In this document: one piece after another, positions 5,286 through 5,501 of the stretch
Numbering within the stretch: position 1 is the stretch's first letter
How the letters are laid out: each line of letters begins with the position of its first letter
Source: Endomicrobiia bacterium
Lineage (GTDB): Bacteria > Elusimicrobiota > Endomicrobiia > Endomicrobiales > Endomicrobiaceae
Reading direction: 5' to 3'
Length of the DNA: 5,501 nucleotides
NCBI GenBank assembly: GCA_025998475.1
Contig: BNVZ01000091.1
Coordinates: 1 to 5,501 of the forward strand
Program-made: the position numbers and the translations under genes
Notes under the pieces: generated by a model
Told to the model about the DNA's origin: nothing
Database searches by the model: none
Seen by the model: only the letters and a program-made list of their open reading frames with translations

Positions 5286-5501
5286 AATGTTCTATCGTCC
5301 TATAGGCACAACTTTTGCTGATATTGTAGCTATCTCTTGTGACAATATGTTTAGGTATTGCCCTAAGGTATTCAAAACATCATCTTTACAATATTCTCCA
5401 TACTCAATTTTCTCTTTGCTCACCTACTTGCCCTATCTTTTCTTACCTCCTTGCTATCCTTTGTTTTATCAAATGCTTTCTTTACTCCCATTAATACTAA
5501 A

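Larger units (their letters stand above)
4461..5501 (-). mobile_element. IS5-family insertion sequence, degenerate copy C (runs off window)
   Basis: This is the same element as A in the opposite orientation. It opens with the right-end repeat ATTAGACCTCTTGCATAACT and proceeds as the reverse complement of A to the window edge, where the sequence corresponds to about position 370 of the window, so roughly 85 bp including the other terminus lie outside. It is better preserved than A at its right end and in the HTH region, but has two tandem duplications of its own. Confidence 0.85.
4480..5501 (-). pseudogene. IS5-family DDE transposase, inactivated (copy C)
   Basis: Read on the minus strand, the pieces are GVKKAFDKTKDSKEVRKDRA, KRKLSMENIVKMMF, HIVTRDSYNISKSCAYRTIE (the HTH), QRKWFSEKNNRHTI near the first DDE residue, QVICT, YMAD, KKHPLTKEDKELNRKI, IIVEN (the catalytic Glu), KRFKIVQNRYR and FGLRFNL. 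This is the order expected of an IS5-family enzyme with an N-terminal HTH and a DDE core. Stops, frameshifts and two duplications break the frame, so it is inactive. KKHPLTKEDKE is intact here but altered in copy A. Confidence 0.8.

Overview
The window is AT-rich and reads as a decaying, repeat-riddled stretch of a Gram-negative, probably host-associated bacterium undergoing genome reduction. The evidence is one intact LPS-type glycosyltransferase, three copies of one IS5-family element that all carry stops and frameshifts, and several broken host genes. The sequence alone does not fix a taxon. The mix of LPS genes, biotin-gene remnants and IS decay would suit an insect- or protist-associated symbiont, but that is inference.

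Layout: positions 1-282 hold a broken, unrecognised minus-strand gene remnant. Positions 283-1299 are IS5-family element A, plus orientation, with a dead DDE transposase. Positions 1300-1630 hold a short tail-like reading frame and a small single-pass membrane protein gene broken by two frameshifts. Positions 1632-2708 are an intact GT9 (heptosyltransferase-like) gene. Its stop codon overlaps the ribosome binding site of a GT2 glycosyltransferase gene starting at 2719. That gene is cut after about 32 codons by element B (2817-3122), a 306-bp internally deleted, MITE-like version of the same IS. Positions 3234-3653 are an open reading frame for a small four-helix membrane protein with no recognised family. 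Positions 3707-4324 are remnants of biotin synthesis genes: a doubtful bioD scrap and a clear C-terminal third of bioA with several frameshifts. Positions 4346-4460 are a second, inverted copy of part of the 1-282 remnant. Element C, minus orientation, runs from 4461 past the window end.

The GT9 and GT2 genes look like two consecutive steps in one polysaccharide or LPS-core operon in which only the first survives. Elements A and C are about 1 kb each, inverted, and bracket the central 3.2 kb, so they could support inversion by homologous recombination. I found no intact new multi-gene system. The main interest is how one IS5 lineage has been taken apart: internal deletion to a mini-element, a G-quadruplex-like motif in the mini-element, repeated duplication of the segment coding for the transposase helix-turn-helix, and a host fragment carried next to two copies.
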